Source: Minisyncoccota bacterium
GTDB taxonomy: Bacteria > Patescibacteriota > Minisyncoccia > Minisyncoccales > CG1-02-41-26
NCBI GenBank assembly: GCA_028712605.1
Contig: JAQTPV010000015.1
Coordinates: forward strand, 1-16,704
Length of the DNA: 16,704 nucleotides
Direction: 5' to 3'
This document shows positions 1 through 7,033 of this stretch, piece by piece (positions within the stretch are counted from its first letter, which is position 1; each line of letters opens with the position of its first letter). Under the pieces are notes generated by a model, which saw nothing but the letters and a program-made list of their open reading frames with translations, was not told the origin of the DNA and did no database searches. Both the position numbers and the translations under genes were made by a program.

Positions 1-204
1 GAACAAAAGGAGGTCCAGGGAGCAAGAATTGAATTGTCCGGCAGATTAAACGGGGTGGAGATTTCCAGAAGGGAGTGGCCTAAGGATGGCCGTTTGCCCA
101 GGCAAACATTAAGGGCAGACATAGATTATAGTTTAGCTGAAGCTCATTGTACCTATGGGATAATTGGAGTGAAGGTGTGGATTTATAAAGGGGATAGATT
201 TTAA
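1..204 (+). CDS. rpsC: 30S ribosomal protein S3 (uS3), C-terminal part
   Basis: The window opens inside this gene: 67 codons are visible in frame 1, ending in TAA at 202-204. The residues include the S3 C-terminal signature 'SGRLNGVEISR.EW', the stretch 'LRADIDY..AEAHCTYG' and the terminal 'IGVKVWIYKGD'. S3 sits on the head of the small subunit at the mRNA entry channel. The N-terminal KH domain lies outside the window. It is the first visible gene of the S10/spc cluster and rplP follows after 16 bases. Confidence 0.97.
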   Translation, partial: EQKEVQGARIELSGRLNGVEISRREWPKDGRLPRQTLRADIDYSLAEAHCTYGIIGVKVWIYKGDRF

Positions 205-220
205 TTTTTAAAAGAGAGGT

Positions 221-631
221 ATGTCATTGCAACCAAAAAAAATGAAACATCGGAAATGGCATAAGGGGAGATTAAAGGGTGTTGAAACCAGGGGCACGGA
301 AATCAGTTTTGGCAGTTTTGGGTTACAAGGATTAGGCGCTAAGTGGATTACCGCTAATCAGTTGGAGGCTTGCCGGAAAGTAATTTTAAAAACTTTAAAG
401 AAGAAAGGCAAGCTTTGGTTTAGGATTTTCCCGCAAAAACCCATCACCAGTAAGGGCGGTGAGGTTGGTATGGGCGGGGGGAAGGGAGCGGTCAGCCATT
501 ATGTTTTTCCCGTCAAGCCAGGCAGAGTGCTTTTTGAATTAGACGGTGTATCCGAAGAACTGGCCCGTGAAGCCTTCAAAAGGGCGACCGAGAAGCTTCC
601 GATTAGAACAAAGTTTATTAAGAAAGCTTGA
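221..631 (+). CDS. rplP: 50S ribosomal protein L16 (uL16)
   Basis: This 136-residue protein matches the family's length. It opens with 'MSLQPKKMKHRKWHKGR', equivalent to the usual 'MLQPKR.K.RK.HKGR', and carries the 'GGGKGAVSHYVFPVKPGRVLFE' type region of L16 near residues 85-107. L16 binds 23S rRNA next to the A-site tRNA elbow and is one of the last proteins to join the large subunit. The only purine-rich stretch upstream (AGAGAGGT, 213-220) touches the ATG, which is too close for a good Shine-Dalgarno. The TGA stop overlaps a possible TTG start of the next gene, and the next ATG is at 634. Confidence 0.97.
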   Translation: MSLQPKKMKHRKWHKGRLKGVETRGTEISFGSFGLQGLGAKWITANQLEACRKVILKTLKKKGKLWFRIFPQKPITSKGGEVGMGGGKGAVSHYVFPVKPGRVLFELDGVSEELAREAFKRATEKLPIRTKFIKKA

Positions 632-633
632 AT

Positions 634-846
634 ATGGCTACCACTAAACAAGGAGAAAAAATTAAGGAATTTTTAAGGCTGGACCAGGTGGCCCTGGAAG
701 CAACAATTTTAGATTATAAAGAAAAATTAAGGAATTTTCACTTTGATTTATCGGCCGGTAAAGTTAAAGACGTTCGGGCGATAAGAGAGGTTAAAAAAGA
801 TATTGCTCGCTTGGAAACATTTTTAAATTCTAAAAAAGTCAAGTAA
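634..846 (+). CDS. rpmC: 50S ribosomal protein L29 (uL29)
   Basis: The protein is 70 residues from the ATG at 634. A TTG at 628 would add two residues and overlap the rplP stop; ATG is preferred because it needs no overlap. It has the short, two-helix L29 character with the conserved C-terminal helix 'KDVRAIREVKKDIARLET'. L29 lies at the peptide exit tunnel and helps form the docking site for the signal recognition particle and trigger factor. It has its normal place between rplP and rpsQ, with a 6-base gap to rpsQ and no visible Shine-Dalgarno. Confidence 0.95.
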   Translation: MATTKQGEKIKEFLRLDQVALEATILDYKEKLRNFHFDLSAGKVKDVRAIREVKKDIARLETFLNSKKVK

Positions 847-852
847 AAAAAC

Positions 853-1113
853 ATGAAAAAACAACTCCAAGGAACAATTGTTTCCGATAAAATGCAAAAG
901 ACAGTTGTGGTAGAAGTGGAAAGAATGGTTGTGCACCCCAAGTATCGTAAAAGATACATGGTCTCTAAGCGATATAAGGCGGATAATCACAATCAGCCCT
1001 GTCAGGTGGGCGACGTTGTGGTGATTGAAGAGTCAAAGCCTATAAGCAAGGATAAGAAATGGCGGGTGGTATCGGTTCAGAGAAGTGAAGTCCAGGAGGC
1101 AGATCAAGAATAA
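853..1113 (+). CDS. rpsQ: 30S ribosomal protein S17 (uS17)
   Basis: The 86-residue OB-fold protein has the S17 pattern 'GTIVSDKMQKTVVVEVER' at residues 7-24, 'HPKY.KRY' near 28-35 and 'GDVVVIEESKPISKDKKWRV' in the second half. S17 is a primary binder of the 5' domain of 16S rRNA. The ATG is preceded by a run of A residues rather than by a Shine-Dalgarno. It is followed by rplN after 12 bases. Confidence 0.97.
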   Translation: MKKQLQGTIVSDKMQKTVVVEVERMVVHPKYRKRYMVSKRYKADNHNQPCQVGDVVVIEESKPISKDKKWRVVSVQRSEVQEADQE

Positions 1114-1125
1114 TACTTTTTATCT

Positions 1126-1494
1126 ATGATTCAGCTAAAAACAATGTTAAATGTGGCCGATAATAGCGGGGCTAAAATAGTCCAGTGTATTCAGTTACCC
1201 GGCGGCACCAGAAAGAGAACCGCTATTTTGGGCGACATCGTGGTTGGCGTGGTGAAAAAAGCTGAACCCCGGAGGGAGGTTAAAGAGCATTCTGTGGTGA
1301 AAGTGGTTATAGTGAGGCAAAAGCAGCCCTACAGGAGAAAAGATGGTTCTTACATTAGATTTGACGAAAATGCCTGCTGTTTGGTGGCTGACGATGACAA
1401 TCCGAAAGGTAATCGTATTTCTGGGCCTATTCCTAGAGAATTGAAAGAAAAAGGTTTTGATAAAATTGCCACCTTGGCTGAAGAATTGGTTTAA
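1126..1494 (+). CDS. rplN: 50S ribosomal protein L14 (uL14)
   Basis: At 122 residues it has the family's exact usual length and starts 'MIQ..TMLNVADNSGAK'. It includes 'VVKVVIVRQKQPYRRKDGSYI' around residues 57-77, 'DENACCLV' near 84-91 and the 'RISGPIPRELKEKGF' tail region. L14 forms part of the intersubunit bridge and, in bacteria that have it, is the binding site of the silencing factor RsfS. Only two bases separate its stop from the rplX start, so translational coupling is likely. Confidence 0.98.
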   Translation: MIQLKTMLNVADNSGAKIVQCIQLPGGTRKRTAILGDIVVGVVKKAEPRREVKEHSVVKVVIVRQKQPYRRKDGSYIRFDENACCLVADDDNPKGNRISGPIPRELKEKGFDKIATLAEELV

Positions 1495-1496
1495 TT

Positions 1497-1802
1497 ATGA
1501 AAATTAAGAAAGGCGACAATGTCATAGTGATTAGCGGGAAGGATAAGGGGAAGAAAAGTAAGGTTTTACGAGGGTTCCCAGAGTTGGGCAAGGTTTTGAT
1601 TGAAAAAGTGAATTTGAAAAAGGTGCACAAGCGTCCCCGGAAACAAGGCGAAAAGGGACAAGTGGTAGAGGTGGCCGCTCCCGTTGATGTTTGCAAGATT
1701 ATGTTATTTTGTTCAAGGTGCAGCAAGCCTACCCGGGCAGGTTATAAGATTGAGGGAGACAAGAAAGTTAGAGTTTGTAAAAAATGCCGCGAGGAGATTT
1801 AA
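1497..1802 (+). CDS. rplX: 50S ribosomal protein L24 (uL24)
   Basis: The 101-residue protein starts with a KOW motif ('KKGDNVIVISGKDKGKKSKV', residues 4-23) and continues with 'KVNLKKVHKRP', both typical of L24, an early assembly protein of the large subunit. The C-terminal part carries two CxxC pairs (C72/C75 and C94/C97) that could bind zinc, a feature of many bacterial L24 proteins. It lies in the normal place between rplN and rplE. Confidence 0.97.
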   Translation: MKIKKGDNVIVISGKDKGKKSKVLRGFPELGKVLIEKVNLKKVHKRPRKQGEKGQVVEVAAPVDVCKIMLFCSRCSKPTRAGYKIEGDKKVRVCKKCREEI

Positions 1803-1815
1803 TTAATCGTTTTTT

Positions 1816-2382
1816 ATGATAAGATTAGCTGAACAATATAAAAAGGAGGTGATACCAGCGATGCAGGAAAAGTTTAGCTACAAAAGTGTTATGGCCATCC
1901 CTAAGTTGAAGAAGATTGTGGTCAATTCTGGTTTCGGTAAAACTATCACTGGCAAAACTGGTTCAGAGCGTGATAAAATCATTGAGCAAATCACTGAAAG
2001 TTTAGCTTTAATTACAGGGCAAAAGCCTGTTTTGCAAAAAGCGAAGAAATCAATTTCAGCCTTTAAGCTTAGAGAGGGTATGTTGGTTGGAGCCACGGTT
2101 ACCTTAAGGGGTAAGAGAATGTATGATTTTTTGGAGAAGCTAATTTGGGTTGTCCTACCGAGAATCAGGGACTTTAGGGGTCTTAACCCCAAGGCCATTA
2201 CTAAAGAGGGCGATCTTTCCATTGGCTTTAGGGAATATATACCATTTCCAGAAGTGAGGATGGATAAAGAAAAGGGGGTTTTCGGCTTGGAGGTTGCCAT
2301 CGTAACCACTGCAAAAACTAAACAAGAAGGCGAAGAGTTTTTAAGGCTGATAGGGTTGCCTATTCAACATTTAAACCAGTAA
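1816..2382 (+). CDS. rplE: 50S ribosomal protein L5 (uL5)
   Basis: The 188-residue protein has the L5 opening 'L.EQYKKEVIPAMQEKF.YKSVM' and 'PKLKKIVVNSGFGK', then 'ITGQKPVLQKAKKSI..FKLREGM' and 'RIRDFRGLNPKA'. It anchors 5S rRNA and contacts the P-site tRNA. The start at 1816 is chosen because residues 1-15 match the family's N-terminus. A perfect extended Shine-Dalgarno (1843-1853) lies inside the coding sequence ahead of an in-frame ATG at 1861, so a shorter 173-residue form is possible. That stretch also simply encodes the conserved KKEVIPA residues. Confidence 0.97.
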   Translation: MIRLAEQYKKEVIPAMQEKFSYKSVMAIPKLKKIVVNSGFGKTITGKTGSERDKIIEQITESLALITGQKPVLQKAKKSISAFKLREGMLVGATVTLRGKRMYDFLEKLIWVVLPRIRDFRGLNPKAITKEGDLSIGFREYIPFPEVRMDKEKGVFGLEVAIVTTAKTKQEGEEFLRLIGLPIQHLNQ

Positions 2383-2388
2383 ATTTTT

Positions 2389-2574
2389 ATGGCAAAGACT
2401 TCATTAATTATTAAATCACAAAGAAAACCAAAGTTTAAAAGCAGGGTTATCAGAAGATGTTTCCGTTGCGGGAGGATTCACGGATTTATGAGAGATTTTG
2501 GCTTATGTCGTATTTGTTTCAGAGAGATGGCCCGGAGAGGAGAGATTCCGGGAGTTACGAAGGCCTCGTGGTAG
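2389..2574 (+). CDS. rpsN: 30S ribosomal protein S14 type Z (uS14), zinc-binding
   Basis: This short 61-residue form of S14 has two zinc-binding CxxC pairs (C24/C27 in 'RRCFRCGR' and C40/C43 in 'LCRICFREMA') and the family C-terminus 'GEIPGV.KASW'. S14 is in the 30S head near the A site. The symbol rpsZ is also used for this type. It follows rplE by 6 bases and is followed by the longest gap inside the ribosomal cluster. Confidence 0.97.
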   Translation: MAKTSLIIKSQRKPKFKSRVIRRCFRCGRIHGFMRDFGLCRICFREMARRGEIPGVTKASW

Positions 2575-2652
2575 AGGTTTAAATAACAAATTAAGAATAA
2601 CGAATTAAGAATAACTACCATTCATGGTTCGTAATTCATAATTTTTTTTGAA
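2575..2652. repeat. AT-rich intergenic element with tandem 13-14-mer, hairpin and T8 tract
   Basis: This 78-base gap between rpsN and rpsH is far longer than its neighbours. It holds two adjacent copies of AATTAAGAATAAC (2589-2601 and 2603-2615), preceded by a partial copy. A possible hairpin follows: GAATTA at 2602-2607 pairs with TAATTC at 2632-2637, enclosing ACCATTCATGGT at 2617-2628. A run of eight T residues (2642-2649) ends just before the rpsH ATG. It could be an attenuator, processing site or decayed repeat. The function is not known. Confidence 0.55.
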
Positions 2653-3042
2653 ATGACAGATCCAATAACCGATATGTTTAATAGAATAAAGAATGCCCAA
2701 GCTGTTTTTCAAGAGAGTATTGAGTTGCCTTACTCTGATTTGAAGATGCAAATTGCTGAAACCCTGAAGGAGTCAGGCTTTATCCTGGATTGCAAGAAGA
2801 AAGGAGCTAAGGCTGCTAAAACTATTAAGATTGATTTGAAATATGAGAAGCAACGGCCGGTTCTTTCTGGTTTTAAGAGAATTTCCAAGCCCGGCCAACG
2901 TATTTATGTATCGCGTTCAGAGGTTAAGCCGGTAAAGAATGGTTTTGGTTTGGCCATTATCTCAACCTCCAAGGGTTTGATAAACGATAAAAAGGCCAGA
3001 AAAGAAAAAGTGGGAGGCGAATTGATGGTTGAGGTTTGGTAA
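2653..3042 (+). CDS. rpsH: 30S ribosomal protein S8 (uS8)
   Basis: The 129-residue protein begins 'DPI.DMFNRIKNAQ', the S8 N-terminal signature. It includes 'RPVLSGFKRISKPGQRIYV' in the second half and ends 'GGELMVEVW'. S8 binds the central domain of 16S rRNA and in E. coli is the translational repressor of the spc operon. No S8-binding leader is recognisable here. The ATG is preceded by a T8 tract and GAA, without a Shine-Dalgarno. Confidence 0.97.
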   Translation: MTDPITDMFNRIKNAQAVFQESIELPYSDLKMQIAETLKESGFILDCKKKGAKAAKTIKIDLKYEKQRPVLSGFKRISKPGQRIYVSRSEVKPVKNGFGLAIISTSKGLINDKKARKEKVGGELMVEVW

Positions 3043-3060
3043 TTTTAAATTTCGTAAATT

Positions 3061-3603
3061 ATGTCACGCATAGGTAAAAAACCAATAATAATACCGAGCG
3101 GTGTAACGGTAGAGGTGACCGGACAAACCGTTAAGATTAAGGGCCCTAAGGGCGAGATGACTCAAGAAATACATGAGGATGTTTCAGTTGAGCAAAAAGA
3201 CGGCCAGCTCATAGTGACCCCCCAAAGAACCTTAAGGAGAACCCCTGCCCTATGGGGTTTAAGTAGGGCCTTGTTACAAAATTGCATTAATGGTGTTTCT
3301 GCTGGCTTTGAAAAAAAATTAGAGATTATTGGTATTGGCTATAAGGCCGCTAAAGAGGGAGAGAAGAAGTTAAAGTTAGAAGTAGGTTTTTCCCACCCTG
3401 TTTATTTAGATATTCCAGAAGGCGTAGCTATTACGATTGAAAAAAACATTCTTACTGTTTCAGGCATAGATAAGCAAAAGGTAGGGCAATTGGCTGCTGT
3501 GATCAGGAAGGCTAGACCACCTGAACCATACAAAGGTAAGGGCATCCGTTATTTGGGAGAGAAAGTCAGAAAGAAAGAAGGTAAAAAAGCTGGCGCCAAG
3601 TAG
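3061..3603 (+). CDS. rplF: 50S ribosomal protein L6 (uL6)
   Basis: The 180-residue, two-domain protein begins 'MSRIGKKPI.IPSGV.V' and carries the C-terminal signature 'RPPEPYKGKGIRYLGEKVRKKEGK' region near residues 150-174. L6 sits near the factor-binding centre and the sarcin-ricin loop. It is normally placed between rpsH and rplR, with an 18-base gap upstream. Confidence 0.98.
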   Translation: MSRIGKKPIIIPSGVTVEVTGQTVKIKGPKGEMTQEIHEDVSVEQKDGQLIVTPQRTLRRTPALWGLSRALLQNCINGVSAGFEKKLEIIGIGYKAAKEGEKKLKLEVGFSHPVYLDIPEGVAITIEKNILTVSGIDKQKVGQLAAVIRKARPPEPYKGKGIRYLGEKVRKKEGKKAGAK

Positions 3604-3619
3604 TTTCTAAAGATTTATT

Positions 3620-4000
3620 ATGTTAATCAAACAAATCAAAAGAACAAGGAGGCATTATCGGGTGAGGGCTAAAGTGAAAGGAACAAAAGATATCCCGCGT
3701 CTTTGCGTTACAAAATCTAATCAGCATATCTATGCCCAGTTAATTGATGATGAAAATAGTAAAACTCTTCTGGCTGTTTCCAGCCGGGAATTGAAGAAAG
3801 TCAGTAAGGCGATGATAAAAGAAAAGGATTCAACAAGGACCGCTGGGGCCAGCAGGGCTTTTGAGGTGGGGCAGATGATTGCTAAAAAGGCCCAAGAGAA
3901 AAAAGTGGAGAAGGTTGTTTTTGATAGAGGTGGCTACCAATATCATGGCGTAGTCAAGGCTTTAGCTGAAGGGGCTCGCTTAGGTGGTTTAAAGTTTTAA
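3620..4000 (+). CDS. rplR: 50S ribosomal protein L18 (uL18)
   Basis: The 126-residue protein has the basic N-terminus 'KRTRRHYRVRAKVKGT', then 'PRLCVTKSNQHIYAQLIDD', and the C-terminal 'VFDRGGYQYHGVVKALAEGA' with 'ARLGGLKF' at the end. These are family signatures. L18 binds 5S rRNA together with L5 and brings it to the large subunit. The TTATT sequence before the ATG shows no Shine-Dalgarno. Confidence 0.98.
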   Translation: MLIKQIKRTRRHYRVRAKVKGTKDIPRLCVTKSNQHIYAQLIDDENSKTLLAVSSRELKKVSKAMIKEKDSTRTAGASRAFEVGQMIAKKAQEKKVEKVVFDRGGYQYHGVVKALAEGARLGGLKF

Positions 4001-4017
4001 TTAATTCTATAATATCT

Positions 4018-4515
4018 ATGGAACGACAAGCACCAAAATTTCAACGAGAGCGCAGAGAGCATGCCCAGGCTCGACCGAAAGAAGAATTTGAGTCAAAGCT
4101 TTTAGATTTAGCTAGGGTTACTAAGGTTACTGGTGGAGGCAAAACCATGAGGTTCAGGGCCGTAGTGGTGGTTGGAGATAAAAAGGGGAAAGTGGGCATT
4201 GGCGTGGCCAAGGGTAAAGATGTTGCCCAAGCAGTAGAAAAGTCAACCCGTTTAGCCAAGAAAAACCTTTTGGATATTCCTTCCACTCAAGAAACTATCC
4301 CTCATGAGGTGGAGGCTAAGTTCGGGCCAGCCAGGGTGTTGTTAAGGCCGCAAGCTAAGGGGAGAGGTTTGGTGGCCGGCGGTGTGGTTAGGGTTATCTG
4401 CCACTTATCTGGCATTAAAAATATTTCTTCCAAATTATTATCCAGGTCTAGAAATAAACTCAATATTGCCAGAGCCACAATCGCGGCCTTGGAAAAGCTT
4501 CGATCTAGGGATTAA
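4018..4515 (+). CDS. rpsE: 30S ribosomal protein S5 (uS5)
   Basis: The 165-residue protein has the N-terminal double-stranded-RNA-binding fold with 'RVTKVTGGGKTMRFRAVVVV' near residues 33-52, 'GKVGIGVAKGKDV' near 58-70, and the C-terminal 'VIC.LSGIKNISSKLLSRSR'. S5 helps shape decoding accuracy and the mRNA entry helicase site. Its stop lies only four bases before rplO, leaving no room for rpmD (L30), which normally sits between them. Confidence 0.98.
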   Translation: MERQAPKFQRERREHAQARPKEEFESKLLDLARVTKVTGGGKTMRFRAVVVVGDKKGKVGIGVAKGKDVAQAVEKSTRLAKKNLLDIPSTQETIPHEVEAKFGPARVLLRPQAKGRGLVAGGVVRVICHLSGIKNISSKLLSRSRNKLNIARATIAALEKLRSRD

Positions 4516-4519
4516 ATCT

Positions 4520-4966
4520 ATGCAACTAAACGAATTAAAACCAATTCATAAGGCGAGGAAATCAAAGAGAGTCGGCAGGGGAGGCAAGCGAGGCACCTTT
4601 TCCGGCAAGGGCGTTAAGGGCCAAAAATCAAGAGCTGGCCGCAAAATGCAGCCCTCTATGAGGGAGGCTATTAAGAGATTTCATAAATTGAGGGGTTACC
4701 GCCAAAATCTAATAGCCAAGCGAGAAGTGGCGATATCTTTGGATGTTTTAGAGAAAAATTTTCAGTCAGGGGAAAAAGTTACCCCTGCTGTTTTAGTGGC
4801 TAAAAGGATTATTAGAAATATAAATGGGAAGCTGCCCAGCGTTAAAGTTTTAGCTAAAGGCAAGTTAACTAAAAAAATAAGTATTGAGGGCTGCAGGGTG
4901 TCTCAAGCAGCTAAATCAGCCATTGAAAAAGCGGGCAGCAGCCTTAGCTTAAAAGTTAAAAATTAA
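4520..4966 (+). CDS. rplO: 50S ribosomal protein L15 (uL15)
   Basis: The protein is 148 residues from the ATG at 4520. The frame stays open upstream to 4382, but that part overlaps rpsE and has no L15 similarity. The start gives the family N-terminus 'MQLNELKP' followed by the glycine- and lysine-rich 'GRGGKRGTFSGKGVKGQKSR'. L15 is an assembly protein whose extended N-terminus threads through 23S rRNA. The gene is immediately downstream of rpsE, as expected when rpmD is missing, and is followed by secY after 11 bases. Confidence 0.97.
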   Translation: MQLNELKPIHKARKSKRVGRGGKRGTFSGKGVKGQKSRAGRKMQPSMREAIKRFHKLRGYRQNLIAKREVAISLDVLEKNFQSGEKVTPAVLVAKRIIRNINGKLPSVKVLAKGKLTKKISIEGCRVSQAAKSAIEKAGSSLSLKVKN

Positions 4967-4977
4967 CAGTATTTTTC

Positions 4978-6282
4978 ATGAAGTGGCACGAGAAAATATT
5001 ATTTGTTTTTAAAGATAGGCAACTTAGAAACAAAATTTTGTTTGTTCTGGGGGTTTTTGCTGTCTTCCGCTTGGCGGCCAATATCCCTATCACTGGTGTT
5101 GACATTGAGAACCTGAAAAGATTTTTTGAATCTAACCAATTTTTGGGTTTAATGAATCTTTTTGTGGGTGGTACCTTAAGCAATATGTCCATTGTGATGC
5201 TTGGTCTTGGCCCTTATATCACAGGTGTCATTATCATTCAGCTTTTAACTATGATTTTCCCCAAGCTGGAAAAAATGTATAAAGAAGAGGGGGAAGCGGG
5301 CAGGGCGAAGTTTAACCAGTATGGCCGTATCTTAACTGTACCCTTAGCTGCCCTTCAGGGCTATGCCATGATTACCTTGTTTAGAAGTGGCTCTAATCCG
5401 GCCATCGGCGCTTTAACGCCTTTGCAGTTAACCGTGGCTATCATTACTATTGTGGCTGGGGCTTTGTTCTTGATGTGGCTGGGAGAGCTCATTACTGAAA
5501 AGGGGATTGGTAACGGAGTTTCTTTATTGATTTTCGCTGGCATCGTGGACAGAACGCCGGCTGAAATTTATCAATTGATCCAAAAATTTGAGGCTGGCGG
5601 CGCTAGCTTCTTGCTTGAACTTATAGGGTTTTTAGTGATGTCGTTAATTATTATTGCCGCTGTCGTTTTTATCACTGAAGCTCGCCGGAACATCCCTGTT
5701 TCTTATGCTAAAAGGGTTAAGGGCAGCAGGGTTTACGGGGGCTCTTCCACTTATTTACCTATTAATATTAATCCGGCCGGCGTTATCCCTATTATTTTTG
5801 CTTTAAGTATTTTAATGTTCCCTGCCTTTATCGCTAATTTTTTATCAAGAGGAGGCAACCAGATTATAGCTGGTATAGCCCAAGCCATTAATAACTTTTT
5901 AAGCCCCAGTAATTGGCCCTATGGTGTTTTATACTTTATTTTGGTATTTTTGTTTACTTATTTTTATACAGCCGTTACTTTTGATCCCAAATCCATTGCG
6001 GAAAACTTGCAGAAAATGGGGGGGTTTGTTCCGGGCATTCGGCCTGGCAAGTCCACGGCTGATTTTTTACACAAAATATTATATCGCACTTTGTTTTTAG
6101 GCGCTTTGTTTTTAGGCCTGATTGCGGTAATGCCTTCTATCATTCAGCACTTCACCCCAGATATTAAAGAGTTGCGCTTTTTGATTGGTGGCACTTCTTT
6201 GTTAATTATGGTGAGCGTTGTGTTGGAAACCTGGAGACAGTTGAAAGCCCAAATGGAAATGCGTGAATACGACCGCTTTTAA
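4978..6282 (+). CDS. secY: Preprotein translocase subunit SecY
   Basis: The 434-residue, ten-span membrane protein is the channel of the Sec translocon, which exports or inserts proteins together with SecE and SecG. Family marks include 'RLAANIPITGVD' in the first span region, 'GLGPYITGVIIIQLL' in TM2, 'GNGVSLLIF' in TM4, 'PAGVIPIIFA' near the TM7 region, and 'ADFLHKILYRT' before the last spans. It ends 'MREYDRF'. It sits after rplO as in the spc operon. The surface proteins encoded further on carry signal peptides or N-terminal membrane anchors and would use this channel. Confidence 0.98.
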   Translation: MKWHEKILFVFKDRQLRNKILFVLGVFAVFRLAANIPITGVDIENLKRFFESNQFLGLMNLFVGGTLSNMSIVMLGLGPYITGVIIIQLLTMIFPKLEKMYKEEGEAGRAKFNQYGRILTVPLAALQGYAMITLFRSGSNPAIGALTPLQLTVAIITIVAGALFLMWLGELITEKGIGNGVSLLIFAGIVDRTPAEIYQLIQKFEAGGASFLLELIGFLVMSLIIIAAVVFITEARRNIPVSYAKRVKGSRVYGGSSTYLPININPAGVIPIIFALSILMFPAFIANFLSRGGNQIIAGIAQAINNFLSPSNWPYGVLYFILVFLFTYFYTAVTFDPKSIAENLQKMGGFVPGIRPGKSTADFLHKILYRTLFLGALFLGLIAVMPSIIQHFTPDIKELRFLIGGTSLLIMVSVVLETWRQLKAQMEMREYDRF

Positions 6283-6302
6283 TCTTTAACAAATACTTTT
6301 TT

Positions 6303-6980
6303 ATGGCGTCAAATAACAAAACGGACGTAATTATTTTAATAGGCCCGCCAGGGGCCGGGAAGGGAACGCAGTTAGAGCTTTTACAGGAAAAGCTCCACTT
6401 AGACTATATAGGTAGCGGAGAATTATTGAGAGAGCGTAAAAAAACAGAGGACTTTACCGGAAAGAAAATATCCCAATGCATAGATAAGGGCAACCGAGTG
6501 CCCACGCCAGTGATATTTTATTTATGGATGGGTAAATTAGAAGAGCTTTCTTGTAAGGAAACAGTAAAAGGCTTCATTATTGATGGCAGCCCCCGAACCT
6601 TATACGAGGCCGAGATGCTTGATCTGGCTTTGGGGTGGTATGAATGGGATCAAAATGTGAGGGCTATTTTCATTAAAATATCTGCTAAAGAGAGCATTCA
6701 GAGGTTGCTTAAAAGGAGGATGTGTAAAGATTGCGGCAGGATTTTCCCGTACTTAGGGGAATTCAGGCATATAGAAAAGTGCGATGAATGCGGAGGTGAA
6801 TTATACGCTAGGCCAGATGATACTGTAGAGGGCGTGAAAAAAAGATTGGCCTGGTTTAAAACCGACGTGATGCCAGCAGTTAGATATTTTAAGAAAAGAG
6901 GATTATTAATAGAGATCAATGGGGAACAATCAGTGGCTGGTGTTTCGCATGATATCCTTGAGGCCATCGGCCAGAAATAA
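6303..6980 (+). CDS. adk: Adenylate kinase, zinc-LID type
   Basis: The 225-residue protein interconverts ATP + AMP and 2 ADP. It has a P-loop 'GPPGAGKGT' (residues 14-22), an AMP-binding region 'IGSGELLR' (usual form 'ISTGDMLR'), 'DGSPRT' (94-99, usual 'DGFPRT') and a LID with four cysteines (C141, C144, C160, C163) in the zinc-binding arrangement CxxC...CxxC, then 'RPDDT'. The S and E replacements in the AMP site are conservative. The gene follows secY by 20 bases, as in many bacteria. The T-rich upstream sequence lacks a Shine-Dalgarno, and a terminator-like hairpin begins 12 bases past the stop. Confidence 0.96.
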   Translation: MASNNKTDVIILIGPPGAGKGTQLELLQEKLHLDYIGSGELLRERKKTEDFTGKKISQCIDKGNRVPTPVIFYLWMGKLEELSCKETVKGFIIDGSPRTLYEAEMLDLALGWYEWDQNVRAIFIKISAKESIQRLLKRRMCKDCGRIFPYLGEFRHIEKCDECGGELYARPDDTVEGVKKRLAWFKTDVMPAVRYFKKRGLLIEINGEQSVAGVSHDILEAIGQK

Positions 6981-6992
6981 AGATAGCGTTTT

Positions 6993-7017
6993 AAAAAAGG
7001 AGCTGGGCTCCTTTTTT
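6993..7017 (+). terminator. Intrinsic terminator-like hairpin between adk and map
   Basis: An 11-base perfect inverted repeat has arms AAAAAAGGAGC at 6993-7003 and GCTCCTTTTTT at 7007-7017, with a three-base loop (TGG). The T tract forms the 3' arm and tail. It has the form of a rho-independent terminator. It ends 16 bases before the map ATG, leaving little room for a separate promoter downstream. Confidence 0.75.
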
Positions 7018-7033
7018 GGGTTGGCGGTATTTT

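Noticed and set aside
628..633. TTG start for rpmC overlapping the rplP stop
   Set aside because: Adds only two residues; the ATG at 634 is adequate. It cannot be fully excluded.
1878..2309. 143-residue minus-strand ORF opposite rplE
   Set aside because: It is the antisense shadow of a highly conserved ribosomal gene and shows no domain or start signals.
4382..4519. Upstream extension of rplO overlapping rpsE
   Set aside because: The extra residues do not resemble L15 and overlap 134 bases of rpsE; the family N-terminus begins at 4520.
7016..7033. TTG start for map giving six extra residues
   Set aside because: It would begin inside the terminator stem, and the family sequence starts at the ATG at 7034.
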